Source: an uncultured Chloroflexota bacterium (GTDB lineage: Bacteria; Chloroflexota; UBA11872). From it: DNA of 64,000 nucleotides. Numbering within the stretch: the stretch's first letter is position 1; each line of letters opens with the position of its first letter. The stretch spans positions 2,086,612 to 2,150,611 of the forward strand of contig OY282448.1 in assembly GCA_958296175.1 (NCBI GenBank), given 5' to 3'. Positions 27,199 to 36,813 of this stretch are shown piece by piece. The position numbers and the translations under genes are program-made. The notes beneath the pieces are model-generated. The model did not search any database. It saw nothing but the letters and a program-made list of their open reading frames with translations, and was not told where the DNA came from.

Positions 27199-28326
27199 TT
27201 AGGTCTGGGCGGCTTCTTCGCGTTGGCGCAGGATGGCTCGCGGCAGCTCGCTGCGGACCACTTCGCCGGAGACGATGTGCTGGCTGCGGTCGGCCATGGG
27301 CAGGTCGACCGGCTGGTTGCCGCGCCGCTCGGACTCGCGGATGCCGATGGCAATGTCCAGCGCCTCGCGTGCGTCGCGGCCGCTGCAGTGCGGGTCATCG
27401 CCCGACTCCATGCACGCCATCAGGTTGTACACGGCGTTGACGCCTCCGCTGCGGCGGCGGGTGGGCGGCGGGAAGTCGCGGCGCGTGAAGGCGCGGCGGT
27501 CGCGCAGCTGCTCGTGGCCGGCCAGCGTCTCGGCGCTGGTCCAGACCTCGACCGCGCGCGCGTCGTTCATGATGCGGATCATGCCGCGCTCGCCCACCAC
27601 GTCGTGCGAACCCTCGTTCGGCCCGTTGCCGTAGGCGCGCACGTACCCGCGCACCTTGCCTGGAAACTGGATGAGACCGGCGCCGGCAAAGTCGTGGTCC
27701 GGGTTGTCGTCGTCCAGCTGCGCGTCGCCCACCACCGAGACGGCGCGGCCGTTCACGAACATAGTGAGCGTGGTGATGAGGTGGCTGCCGTTGTGCGACA
27801 GCCCGCAGCTGGCGCGGGAGTCCACGGAGCACAGGTCGCCGATGACGCCCTGGCGCACCAGCGCCAGCGCCTGGCGGTAGTCGTCGCGCCAGCGCCGCGT
27901 GCAGTTGACGGCCAGCGCGATGCCGGCCGCGTCGCAGGCCGCGATGGCGGCGTCGGCCTCGGCCAGCGAGAGCGTGATGGGTTTTTCGGCCCAGATGCCC
28001 CGCACGCCGTAGCCGCCCTCGGCAATCTCGCGCAGGATGGCGCCGCGCGGTTTGGCCGAGGTGCACACGCTGACGATGTCGGGCCGCGTCTCCTCCAGCA
28101 TCTGCCGATAGTCGGCGTAGAGCGCGTCTACGCCCCACTTGGCGCGGGCCGCCTCGCGCTGCTCCACCCAGGTGTCGGACAGCCCAACGATCTCGACCTC
28201 CGGCACGGCCATGTAGCAGGGGACGTGGCCGTAGGGAAACTCCACGCCGTCGAAGGGTCCCAGCTCTTCGTCGATGGTGCTGGCGATGCGGCCGAGGCCG
28301 ATAACGGCGGCTTTGAGCGTGGCCAT
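27199..28326 (-). CDS. Gfo/Idh/MocA family oxidoreductase (2)
   Basis: A 375-residue NAD(P)-dependent oxidoreductase with N-terminal AAVIGLGRIASTIDEE dinucleotide-binding motif, AEKPITLSLAEAD near 120, NCTRRWRDDY and the SHNGSHLITTLTMF segment carrying the catalytic-region His. It is a close paralog of the following gene (same GLGRIAS, DTWVEQREAARAKWG and PRAILRQR blocks). The pair is separated by 16 bp and arose by tandem duplication. Substrate unknown; polyol or sugar-acid oxidation is the family norm. Confidence 0.88.
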   Translation of the reverse strand: MATLKAAVIGLGRIASTIDEELGPFDGVEFPYGHVPCYMAVPEVEIVGLSDTWVEQREAARAKWGVDALYADYRQMLEETRPDIVSVCTSAKPRGAILREIAEGGYGVRGIWAEKPITLSLAEADAAIAACDAAGIALAVNCTRRWRDDYRQALALVRQGVIGDLCSVDSRASCGLSHNGSHLITTLTMFVNGRAVSVVGDAQLDDDNPDHDFAGAGLIQFPGKVRGYVRAYGNGPNEGSHDVVGERGMIRIMNDARAVEVWTSAETLAGHEQLRDRRAFTRRDFPPPTRRRSGGVNAVYNLMACMESGDDPHCSGRDAREALDIAIGIRESERRGNQPVDLPMADRSQHIVSGEVVRSELPRAILRQREEAAQT

Positions 28327-28342
28327 GGCAGTTCCTCCCGGG

Positions 28343-29458
28343 CTAGCCGGCGGCCTGCGCCGCTTGGCGCTGGCGCAGGATGGCTCGCGGCAGTTCGGAC
28401 ACCAGAACTTCGCGCGACACGATGCCCAGGCTGCGGTCGGCCAGCGGCAGGTCGACGCGCCCGCCGCCGCGGCGGTGGGATTCGCGCACCGCGATAGCGA
28501 CTTCCAGCGCCTCGCGGGAGTCCTCGCCGGTGCAGCGCGGGTCGCCGCCGGTCTCGATGCAGCGCATCAGGTCGTAGAGCACGTTCACGCCGGCCGACCG
28601 CAGCTCGTGGCGCGGGCGGAAGAAGTGCCGCACCGGCGCCTGCCGCCGCTGGTCGACCAGCCCGGCCTCCAGCCGCCAGAGCTCGCCCGTGCGGCTGTCG
28701 TCCAGCAGGCGAATCATGCCCTCCGTGCCCGTAATGTCGTAGGAGAGTTCCAGCGCGCCGGTGCGCATGCCGCGGAACATGCCGCGCACGCCGTTGGTGC
28801 AGACGAAGTAGCCTGTGCCCTCGAAGTCCTCGTCGCCCGCCACGGCGTCGTCGCTGGCGGCTTCGCCCGCCACCCAGGCCACCGGCGCGCCGGTGAACAT
28901 GGTGAGGCGCGTAATCAAGTGACTGCCGTTGTGCGACAGGTTGCAGGCCAGGCTGCCTTGCACGTGCATCACGTCGCCGATCAGGCCGTCGTCGATCATG
29001 TCGCGTGCTTGCGTGAAGCTGTCGCGCCAGCGGTGCGTGCAGTTGACCGCCAGCGCGATGCCCGCCGTGCGGCAGGCGCTGACCACCGCGTCGGCGTCGG
29101 CCAGCGAATAGGTGAGCGGTTTTTCCGCCCAGATGGCCTGCACCCCGTAGCCGCCGCTGGCAATGTCCAGCAGGATGTCGGCGCGCGGCTTCATGCCCGT
29201 GCAGACGCTCACGATCTGGGGCCGGGTTTTGGTCAGCATCGCGCGGTAGTCTGCAAACAGCGCGTCGATGCCCCACTTCGCGCGGGCCGCCTCGCGCTGC
29301 TCGACCCAAGTGTCCGCCAGGCCGACGATCTCGATCTCCGGCGTCGCCGCCATGCAGCCGATGTGCGCGTGCGGGAGGTGCCAGCCGTCATATTTGGAGC
29401 GTTCTTCGTCCCAGGTGCTTGCGATGCGCCCGAGCCCGATTACGGCGGCTCGCGTCAT
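28343..29458 (-). CDS. Gfo/Idh/MocA family oxidoreductase (3), tandem paralog
   Basis: This 371-residue paralog starts MTRAAVIGLGRIASTWDEE (ATG at 29458, the start giving the normal short N-terminus). It keeps AEKPLTYSLADAD, NCTHRWRDSF and SHNGSHLITRLTMF. It differs from its neighbour mainly in the substrate-side C-terminal domain, suggesting different or opposite-face polyol substrates. First gene of a two-gene minus-strand unit. It is divergent from the lipoprotein gene at 29539. Confidence 0.88.
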   Translation of the reverse strand: MTRAAVIGLGRIASTWDEERSKYDGWHLPHAHIGCMAATPEIEIVGLADTWVEQREAARAKWGIDALFADYRAMLTKTRPQIVSVCTGMKPRADILLDIASGGYGVQAIWAEKPLTYSLADADAVVSACRTAGIALAVNCTHRWRDSFTQARDMIDDGLIGDVMHVQGSLACNLSHNGSHLITRLTMFTGAPVAWVAGEAASDDAVAGDEDFEGTGYFVCTNGVRGMFRGMRTGALELSYDITGTEGMIRLLDDSRTGELWRLEAGLVDQRRQAPVRHFFRPRHELRSAGVNVLYDLMRCIETGGDPRCTGEDSREALEVAIAVRESHRRGGGRVDLPLADRSLGIVSREVLVSELPRAILRQRQAAQAAG

Positions 29459-29538
29459 AGTCGTACTTCTCCCTCGCAACGCTGCGCGCCACAGTATGAC
29501 GCGCCCGGCGGCGCGCCGCATCTCTGCCGGGGAACAAC

Positions 29539-30414
29539 GTGACGCCCCGCCGGTTGCCGCGCCTCGCGGCGCTGGTGGCGCTAACGGCGCTGCTGGTCAT
29601 TGGCGCCGCCGCCGCCGCGTGCGGCGCTGACGCCGGGCCGGCTGCGGAGTCCCCGCCGGCCCAGGCGGCGGCGCCCGCGCCCGCCGTGCTGGGCAACCGC
29701 GAATGGCCCGCGGCGCACGCGGACCCGACGGCGGTCATCGGCCGGGACGTTGCGCTGGGCGCGCGCGTCTACAGCGAGCCGCAGGTCGACGACGACGGCC
29801 TCAGCTTCTGCGCCTGGGTCGACTTCGACAACGACCAGCTCTCCACTCGCGTCGTCGTGCCGGGCGCAACCGAGGGCGTCGCCCGCGACAGCTTCGTGCG
29901 CGTCGAGGGCGTGGTGACCCGCGTGGCCGCGCCCGACGACGCCTGCCTGGATGCCGGGCAGCCGCAGGTGCAAGCGTCCAGCCTGGTGGTCACAAACCGC
30001 GCCGACCTGCGCCCGGCGCTGCGCGTGGTGGGCGTGGAGCAGTCGCTGGAACAACTGGACGTCCGTGTCACGCTGGAACGTGTGGAGTTCGCCGCCGACG
30101 AGACGCGCATCTATTTCACCGTGGAAAACCGCGGCAACGAGACCGTGCTGGCCTTCGGCACCGGGCTGCGCCTGGACGCGGCCGGCGCGGAGCTGTTGGC
30201 CCTCTTCCCCATCGGCGGCGGCATCCAGGCGCCGCGCGGGCGCGTGGACCCGGGGACGAGCGAGACCGGCGGCTTCCTGTTCCCGCCGCTCGACCCCGGC
30301 GGCCCCCCGTTCACGGTGCGCTGGCTGGGCCTGCAGGCCGAGTCGATGACCGAGACCTCCGTGGACTGGTCCTGGGTCGTCGATCCCACCGGCGCCGTCA
30401 CGCCTCGCGGATAA
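29539..30414 (+). CDS. Predicted lipoprotein, 291 aa
   Basis: The N-terminus RRLPRLAALVALTALLVIG followed by AAAAACG is a lipoprotein signal peptide with a lipobox-type Cys near residue 28. After an Ala/Pro linker comes a beta-rich region (about 65-150, DPTAVIGRDVALGARVYSE, FVRVEGVVTRVAAPDDA) that may be an OB-like fold, then a DUF4352-like Ig region (VRVTLERVEFAADETRIYF, VENRGNETVLAFGTG). The exported product is probably anchored in the membrane. GTG at 29539 follows GGGGAACAAC. Function unknown; it resembles the 45883 lipoprotein in its second domain. Confidence 0.7.
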   Translation: MTPRRLPRLAALVALTALLVIGAAAAACGADAGPAAESPPAQAAAPAPAVLGNREWPAAHADPTAVIGRDVALGARVYSEPQVDDDGLSFCAWVDFDNDQLSTRVVVPGATEGVARDSFVRVEGVVTRVAAPDDACLDAGQPQVQASSLVVTNRADLRPALRVVGVEQSLEQLDVRVTLERVEFAADETRIYFTVENRGNETVLAFGTGLRLDAAGAELLALFPIGGGIQAPRGRVDPGTSETGGFLFPPLDPGGPPFTVRWLGLQAESMTETSVDWSWVVDPTGAVTPRG

Positions 30415-30556
30415 CCTCTGCGCGCGCGGCCGGCATGTCGAAGCCGGCATGTCGAAGGTCGTGCCCGTCGCTTGCGGCGCGCTGCCGCCCGCTTTCTGCG
30501 GCGAGGCGGGCGGGGTATCGTCGTTCCAGTGATTCTCTCGCGTCGGTGTCGACGAT

Positions 30557-30583
30557 GGATTCCCGCGTGCGCGGGAATGACGG
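30557..30583. repeat. Palindromic REP-like element
   Basis: The sequence GGATTCCCGCGTGCGCGGGAATGACGG contains the hairpin TTCCCGCG-TG-CGCGGGAA. Very similar elements are dispersed in many GC-rich bacterial genomes. It lies in the 274-bp gap between the lipoprotein gene and the GT-C-like paralog. Confidence 0.7.
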
Positions 30584-30688
30584 CAGGTTGGCAGACCGTG
30601 CAACGTTAGCTTTGACGGCGCGCGGAGGTGTTGGCCGCTCGGGCGGCAGAATCACCAATCCACTATCGACAGTCAGCAATCCCCAACC

Positions 30689-32626
30689 CTACGATTCTCC
30701 AACTGTAATATCCACAGTCCAGATCCGACCTTCGTCAGGGACATACTGGCCAGTTCGAATGCTGGCGATAGCATAGTCTGGGAGGTGGACGATGGCCAGG
30801 CAACGCCCATCGGCCATCGAGCCGTTGGCGCCGAAGTCAAAGTCCAGGTTGTCAAAGCCGGACTCCCGTCGGTAGTCGGGCAGGTCGTTTGGGTCTGCCG
30901 GTGTGACGTGCAGGAAGAACATGGGGGTGATATCGTCCTGACGGCACGAGTGTTTGACGTAGAACAGCGTGTTATTGCGGAGATAGATATCGAAAGTGGA
31001 GCGTGCGGTCGGTGAACCGAGCTCGTGATCGATTGTTCGCTCGAACAGCTGCTTGTTGTATCCAGACAAATCGTATATAAACACTTGCTGGTTGTCCGGC
31101 GTGAGGAGCGCGGGGCCCGGCAGACGATCGCGCGCGACCACGAAGTCGACGCTGTCAAAATGGTAGCCTTCCGTGTCAAGCATAATTGTATTTCCGGCCA
31201 GGTAGTACATTGCTGGCTGCCGCTTTACGCCAACCGAGCCGTCGGGCTGCCGTGTTTGTAGAACGAGCACGGATTTTCCTTCCGTGATCCGGCGGATCGC
31301 CTGGAAGTCGGCCAGCACCGCTTTACTCGATGCGCTCTCGTCTTCGCCTTTGATAGGGACGATCTGAAAGCTGGAGAGCATGAAGACCAGCAGCGCGGCG
31401 GCGGACATGCCGAGGATGGGGCGGTTGCCAAAGCGCCGATGGACGTACAGCGCGGCCAGCGCAAAGAAGACCAGCGGGATGCCGGTGTAGGCCAGACTTT
31501 CGTAGTCGTGGAAGGCGCTGGTATGCCGCAGAGGCAGGGTCCAGCAGAAGCCCGACACGGCCAAGGTTGCCCACAGAATCTTATCGCGGACGAACGCGAG
31601 TCCGAACAGGCAGACGACGAACACGACGAGTCCAACAATGCCGAACAGGCTGCCCTATAACTCTTCTGGGGGCGCGGGCGGTCGTATCCCCAGCTGAGGG
31701 AAGCTATAAACCGAGACCATGCCGCCGATGCGGTAGAACTCCGCTTCTAGAAACGGTTTCCAGGCGACTTGGGCGACCGAGTCGTAGGCACTATCGCGCA
31801 GTCCCGCGCGCTGCAGTATCGAGCGGATCGACGGCAGGTCTATCAGGTCGTAACCGTCGCCCACCGCCGCGTATTCGTTGAGGATATTGAAGCTCAGCAG
31901 CGCCGTCCCGACCACCAGGGCGGCGGCGCCGAGCTGCAGGCAGCGGCTGCGCACTAACGCCGAGGCCAGGCGTTTTACTTGACATAAGGGGGGCGATCCA
32001 GGGGCGGCGCGCCGCGCTCGGATGAGGTCGCGCGCCGCGCCAAGCACGACGAACGGCAGCAGCAGGGCGTAGACGTGCCAGCCCAGCAGCAGGGCGGCGC
32101 AGGTCTTGCCCAGCAGTTGCCGGAAGCGACCGTCCTGGATGAAGATCACCATGCCGTGGAACGTGAGCATCGACCCCATGAGGTCCAAGCCGATTTCGGT
32201 GGAAACCATGTCGTTGTAGAAGAGCCAGTAGTAGGAGCCGAAGGTGCACAGCACGGCGGTGAGCGCGACCCAGCGGTTCGAGGTGAGACGGCAGAGCGAC
32301 AGCCAGGCCAGGATCGCGGTGGCGGCAAAGGCCAGTAGCATCAGGAGGCGGGCGGCGAATATTTGCGTGGACAGGTCGTAGCCAAAGGGCAGGATGACGA
32401 GCTTGATCAACAGATAGCCGCCGATGGGAAAGCGGTTGTAGGGCTCGTATGAAGCGGCGCCGTCACTGTTCAGCGTTTGGCGGTAGAACCCCAAAAAGTT
32501 GTGGTCTGGAGACATATTCGAGGCCACGGTCAGATGCCTCGGCGACACGCCATTGTGAAGCTCGATAGGGTAGAAGTGGCCGCGGTCGGGTTCGAACAGG
32601 AAGACGGCGGCCAGGGCCAGCAGCAA
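30689..32626 (-). pseudogene. GT-C-like membrane protein paralog interrupted by an amber codon
   Basis: This frame is the paralog of the protein at 17293-19686: the blocks NRFPIGGYLLIKL, MVSTEIGLDLMG, FHGMVIF, LGAARDLIR and the C-terminal FFLHVTPADPNDLPDYRRES and IVHLPDYAIASIRTGQ are shared, with a single copy of the 120-residue C-terminal unit. A TAG at 31657-31655 interrupts it after RPPAPPEEL; the frame then continues without shift into GSLFGIVGLVVFVV. The amber codon splits the membrane domain. The 5' end is also degraded: the homologous N-terminus extends past TTG 32626 towards the VOC gene, with no canonical start. Most likely a decaying duplicate; read-through cannot be excluded. Confidence 0.75.
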
Positions 32627-32684
32627 CAGCAGCAGCGGCGGGAACGGCGTGGCCCGCAGAGACCGGAGCTTGCCGGTCAGGTCG

Positions 32685-33104
32685 TTACGACTCCGGATCG
32701 CAGTTGAACATCCAGTTGACGCCGAACTTGTCGGTGCAGGATCCGAAATACGCTCCCCAGAACACGTCTTCCAACGGCATCGTCACCACGCCGCCGGCCG
32801 AAACCTTTGCGAAGAGCGTATCGGTCTCCTCCTTGCTGCTCGAAGCGTAGGTGATCGAGAAGTTGTCCCCCACATTCTTCACAGATCCAAACGTGGACGG
32901 GACGTCGCTGCCCATGAGCATGCTCGACCCGATGGGATAGGACACGTGCATGATGTTGTCGTGCTCGGCTTCAGGGACGCCTATGTCGGTGGAGGCGTCG
33001 CCAAACGTCTGCATGATCGCGAACTCGCCCCCAAAGACCGAGCGGTAGAACTCGAACGCCTCGCGGCAATTCCCGTTGAAGTGAAGATAGGTGCTGAGCG
33101 TCAT
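32685..33104 (-). CDS. VOC family (PhnB/glyoxalase-like) protein
   Basis: A 139-residue vicinal-oxygen-chelate fold protein of the PhnB/3-demethylubiquinone-like subgroup. Seen are the N-terminal LSTYLHFNGNCREAFEFYRS VFGG module, the HVSYPIGSSMLMGSD strand, and the C-terminal PLEDVFWGAYFGSCTDKFGV NWMFN signature. ATG at 33104 is preceded by GGAGG at 5 nt. Members bind small ligands or act as dioxygenase/glyoxalase-like enzymes; no specific substrate is evident. It sits just upstream of, and runs against, the GT-C-like pseudogene's 5' end. Confidence 0.9.
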   Translation of the reverse strand: MTLSTYLHFNGNCREAFEFYRSVFGGEFAIMQTFGDASTDIGVPEAEHDNIMHVSYPIGSSMLMGSDVPSTFGSVKNVGDNFSITYASSSKEETDTLFAKVSAGGVVTMPLEDVFWGAYFGSCTDKFGVNWMFNCDPES

Positions 33105-33301
33105 CGAAGCCTCCTTGCACGGCGCCGCATCTGAAGACGAACAGGCCGCGTGCGAATCCCGCCGTGTTCGGACGGCAATGGCGAGGCGCGGCACACAGCG
33201 GCCGCGCCGCATGCGGCGCATGACGATAGCACCCGCCGGCGGATATCCGAAAGCCGCGGTCTCGGCGAACGATTTCGCGCGGCCCGCGGCTTGGCGGCGC
33301 G

Positions 33302-34516
33302 TCAGGACGTCGGCGCGCGCGCGCGGCGGGCGGGCGCCGATTCCCCCGCCAGCATGGCCAGCAGCGCCGAGAACGCGGCGGACCCCAGCAACAGGAACGC
33401 GGCGGTGCTGTGGCCCATGGCCTCGATGCCAAGTCCCAGCCCCAGCGGCGTCAGCGCCACGCCAATGTCGCGCAGGAACGCATGCGTGCCCAGCGCCGCG
33501 CCCATGCGGCCCGGCGGCGTGCGGTCCACCACCATCGAGGTGACCATCGGAACCGACCCGCCCCCCAGGCCGAACGCCAGCCCGAAGACGACGTAGGTCA
33601 GCGGGCCGTTCGCCTGGCTCACCACCACGCTGACGACGCCCGCCAGGATGGCGCTGGGCACGTAGACCGGCAGCCGCCCGAAACGGTCGGACAGCGCGCC
33701 CGCCACGATCGCGATGGGAAAGCGCATGAGCGCCGACAGGGACAGCGCAATGCCAATCAGCCAGGGTTCCAGCTGCAGCGCCCGCCCGACGTCCGGGTAG
33801 AACAGCGCCTTGAACCCGAAAATGGGCACCGCCAGCGCAATGGACATCAGGTTGACCAGCGCCAGGCTGCCGGGCGAATAGAACGCATGGCGCAGGTCGT
33901 GGCTGGCGGCGGCGCCGCGCGGCCGCGGCGGTTCCGTGGTGACGTACCGCTTGACCAGCGCCATCCCGCCCAGCACCGGCAGCACGGTGATCAGCAGCCC
34001 AGCCCGCCAGCCGGCCAGCGAGGCCACCAGGCCAACGAACGCAGGCGCCAGAAACGCGCCCGACATGGTGGCGGCGCTGACCGCGCCCAGGATGCGCCCG
34101 CGCTCGCGCTCGGGCGCGCGCCGCGCCACATACGCCTGCGCCGCCGCGCCGGCCGTGCTGGCGCCCATGCCTTCCACGATCCGTCCCGCCAGCACCAGGC
34201 CGTAGACCGGCGCCAGGACGCTCACGACCACGCCCGTGATCGCCAGCGCGCCGCCCACGTAGAACAAGGGCAGCGCGCGCACGCGGTCGATCAGCGCGCC
34301 CGCCGGCAGATCCACCGCCAGCCGCGCGATGGCGTAGCCTGCCACCAGCGCGCTCAGCGGCGCCGCCGAAATCTCGAACTCCTGGCCCAGCGGCGTGAAG
34401 AGCGTGGCGATGGCCGCGTTGCCAAACGACGCCGCCACCGTGATGGCCATCACGGCGCGCACGTCGGTGGGCAGCCCCAGAATCGTCCCGACTGCGGGAA
34501 TGCGCACCCGCCGCAT
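33302..34516 (-). CDS. MFS transporter
   Basis: The 404-residue protein has about 12 hydrophobic spans and the MFS loop 2-3 motif in the form LIDRVRALPLFYVGG, repeated between spans 8 and 9 as LSDRFGRLPVYV. Such permeases exchange or symport small molecules, drugs or sugars. ATG at 34516. It follows the sugar isomerase/oxidoreductase pair by 64 bp on the same strand and may supply their substrate or export a product. The direction of transport cannot be judged. Confidence 0.9.
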   Translation of the reverse strand: MRRVRIPAVGTILGLPTDVRAVMAITVAASFGNAAIATLFTPLGQEFEISAAPLSALVAGYAIARLAVDLPAGALIDRVRALPLFYVGGALAITGVVVSVLAPVYGLVLAGRIVEGMGASTAGAAAQAYVARRAPERERGRILGAVSAATMSGAFLAPAFVGLVASLAGWRAGLLITVLPVLGGMALVKRYVTTEPPRPRGAAASHDLRHAFYSPGSLALVNLMSIALAVPIFGFKALFYPDVGRALQLEPWLIGIALSLSALMRFPIAIVAGALSDRFGRLPVYVPSAILAGVVSVVVSQANGPLTYVVFGLAFGLGGGSVPMVTSMVVDRTPPGRMGAALGTHAFLRDIGVALTPLGLGLGIEAMGHSTAAFLLLGSAAFSALLAMLAGESAPARRARAPTS

Positions 34517-34580
34517 GAGGACTACGCCCGCCCTGGCGCTGGCCGCCCGGTGCGCGCGCTGTGGTTCACCGCCCGACGGA

Positions 34581-35600
34581 TCAGGCGGGGACCGGGACGC
34601 CCCGCCCAGTCCTGGACGACTCGTAGCCCGCCGTCACCAGCGCCAGATTGCGGCGGCCCTCGGGCAGCTCGTGCAACGGCGGCGCTTCGCCGCGCACCGC
34701 CGCGGCGAAACGCGCGAAGATGGCGATGAATCCCAGGTCGTCGGCGTGGGCGGCCGCACGCAGCTCCTCCACCCCGCCGTCCACGTGCAGCACGGCGCGG
34801 CCGCCGTCCAGCCGGATGGACCCCAGCTCGCCGTGCACCTCGTTCACGTTCGCCGCGCTGCGCGAACTCCAGGCCGCCAGCAGCAGCGAGGTCGCCCCGC
34901 TGGCGTGGCTCAGCATCACGGCGGCGGTGTCGTCCACGTCCTGCTCCAGCACGAAGACGCCCGTGCGCGCAAACACGCGGGTGGCGGGGGATTGCAGCAG
35001 CGCCTCGGCGCTGTAGAGGTTGTGATAGCCGTTGTCCAGCAGCGCCCCGCCGCCCGCCTCCGCGCGCCGCGAGCGCCAGGTCGGGTCGTAGCTGGACGCG
35101 CCCACGTACCACCCGCGCCCCATGCTCTCCATGCGAAAGAGAAACGGACGGCCGATGCGTCCCGCCTGGATGGCGGCGCGCGCCGCGCTGACGTGCGGGC
35201 GGTGCAAATAGTTGTGCATGATCCCGGCGGGCAGGCCGCGCGTGGTCACGGCCGCGATGATGGCGTCGGCGTCGTCCAGCGACGTGGCCAGCGGCTTTTC
35301 GCTCAGGAAGGGAACCCCCGCCTCGGCTGCGGCCAGACAGGCGGGCGCGTGGACGTGGTGCGGCACCGCAATGTCCACGGCGTCGACCAGGCCCGAATCG
35401 AGCAACTCGACATAATGCTCGAACCTCGCCTGCGGCGGCACGCCGAAGCGCCCGCCCAGCAGGCCGCGCCGCTCCTGGGTCGGGTCGGCCACGGCGGCAA
35501 CCGTCCACGCCTCGCGCAGGCGTTCCAGCGCCGGCGCGTGGCCTTCCTCCACGATGCGGCCGCAGCCGATCAGCCCCAGCCGCAGCGGCGCGCCGCTCAA
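34581..35600 (-). CDS. Gfo/Idh/MocA family oxidoreductase (4)
   Basis: The 339-residue protein has the dinucleotide motif LGLIGCGRIVEEGHAPAL, FLSEKPLATSLDDAD near 95, and GGGALLDNGYHNLYSAEALL in the C-terminal substrate domain, with the conserved His in YHNLY. Translation starts at TTG (35600), overlapping the stop of the upstream isomerase gene by 4 bp (TTGA). The coupling with a xylose-isomerase-like enzyme suggests successive steps on a sugar or inositol-type compound. Confidence 0.87.
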   Translation of the reverse strand: MSGAPLRLGLIGCGRIVEEGHAPALERLREAWTVAAVADPTQERRGLLGGRFGVPPQARFEHYVELLDSGLVDAVDIAVPHHVHAPACLAAAEAGVPFLSEKPLATSLDDADAIIAAVTTRGLPAGIMHNYLHRPHVSAARAAIQAGRIGRPFLFRMESMGRGWYVGASSYDPTWRSRRAEAGGGALLDNGYHNLYSAEALLQSPATRVFARTGVFVLEQDVDDTAAVMLSHASGATSLLLAAWSSRSAANVNEVHGELGSIRLDGGRAVLHVDGGVEELRAAAHADDLGFIAIFARFAAAVRGEAPPLHELPEGRRNLALVTAGYESSRTGRGVPVPA

Positions 35601-36445
35601 TGATTCACCCCGCCCAGATCGAAGCCCAGCCGCTCGGTCAGATAGCGCGAGTTGGCTTCCAGACTCTGGCGCGGCGTGGTCTGGGAGCGGTCCAGTTCCA
35701 CGGTCAGCCAGCCGTCGTAGCCGGCCGCGCGCGCCACGTCCAGCAGCGCCGGCAGATCGACCACGCCCGTGCCCAGCTCGCCGAAGAACGCAATGCGCGG
35801 CGCGTGCTCCTGGCTGCTGGCCGTCTCCGGCGCGTCCACGTCCAGCTCGGGCACGTAATCCTTGACGTGCATGTAGACCAGCAGGTCCCGATAGGTCGAG
35901 GCCACCTCCACCGGGTCGCCGCCGGCCTTGGCAACGTGGGCGGGGTCCAGCGCCAGCTTCACCAGCGCTGTGTCTGCGGTGTCAAAGAACGCCTGAATCT
36001 CGTCGCGGTCCTGGATCACCGAGTTCCAGTGCGGATGCACGCCGATGACGACGCCCAGGTCGCGCGCCGCCGCCGCCACCTCGCGCGCGCCGGCGGCCAG
36101 CCGCCGTATATCCGCGGCGCTGGGCTTCCCGTCGCGGCGCCCCGGGCCGATGACCAGGCGGTCCGACCCCAGCTCGTGCAGGAAGCGCACGATGGCCAGG
36201 TTCTGCTCGATGGCCTCGCCTTGCGCGGCGGCGTCGTGCAGCGCGCCGCCGCCGTAGAGCGCCGACAAGCGCAAGCCGCGCGCCTCCAGCATGGCCTGGA
36301 AGTCGCCGGCGCGTCCGGCATATTCCGCCACGACGGTTCCAAACGTCTCGGTGCCCGCGTAGCCAAAGCTGGCGATGTCGTCCAACGCCTCCACCAGCCG
36401 GTCTCCCCACGTGATCTGGTGGCACGAACAGCGGAAAGTGGCCAT
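35597..36445 (-). CDS. Sugar phosphate isomerase/epimerase family protein
   Basis: A TIM-barrel xylose-isomerase-like protein of 282 residues. It begins MATFRCSCHQITWGDRL, with barrel elements FGYAGTETFG (metal Glu), DLGVVIGVHPHWNS (His), KLALDPAHVAKAGGDP and VYMHVKDYVPE with metal-ligand Asp/His residues, and WLTVELDRS at the C-terminal end. ATG at 36445 follows AGGAG at 7 nt. Related enzymes isomerise or dehydrate inositol and keto-sugar intermediates. It is the first gene of a likely isomerase-oxidoreductase-MFS operon, divergent from an SDR gene. Confidence 0.88.
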   Translation of the reverse strand: MATFRCSCHQITWGDRLVEALDDIASFGYAGTETFGTVVAEYAGRAGDFQAMLEARGLRLSALYGGGALHDAAAQGEAIEQNLAIVRFLHELGSDRLVIGPGRRDGKPSAADIRRLAAGAREVAAAARDLGVVIGVHPHWNSVIQDRDEIQAFFDTADTALVKLALDPAHVAKAGGDPVEVASTYRDLLVYMHVKDYVPELDVDAPETASSQEHAPRIAFFGELGTGVVDLPALLDVARAAGYDGWLTVELDRSQTTPRQSLEANSRYLTERLGFDLGGVNH

Positions 36446-36813
36446 GCAGCGCTCCTGAACGAGGCAATCGGCGTGCGGCGGCGCTCGGAACCTACGCCGC
36501 CCCACCCGCCCGCGCAACCCGACAGGCCCCGGCGCCAAACCGACCGCGCCAACCGACCGCGCCGCGTTCGATCCACGCCGCCGGCCATCACTGGCGCCGC
36601 CCGCCCGCGCGCCCGGCCCGCACACACGTACATATAGCCGCTCGTATAACCGCGCAGCCGGTCGCCGCGCCGCCCGCCCGCGCGGCGCCGCTCGAAACCT
36701 TTGCGCCCGTTCGCGTCCGCCGCGCCTGCGCGCCGCTCCCATCCCCGCCGCGAGCGCCCGCCGGCTGTGCCACCATCCGCCTGTCGAAACTGCACCAGAC
36801 GCGAGGTGGGAGC
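36446..36813. other. Divergent intergenic region
   Basis: 368 bp between the isomerase (minus) and SDR (plus) genes. It contains one AT-richer patch around 36627-36650 (with TATAAC-like and CATATA-like strings), the likely site of promoters in both directions. I see no gene or repeat. Confidence 0.45.

Noticed and set aside
31655..31657. Pyrrolysine or other programmed decoding of TAG
   Set aside because: No pyl genes, no stem structure and no conserved residue at the position; simple mutation is more likely, though kept as an open point in the findings.
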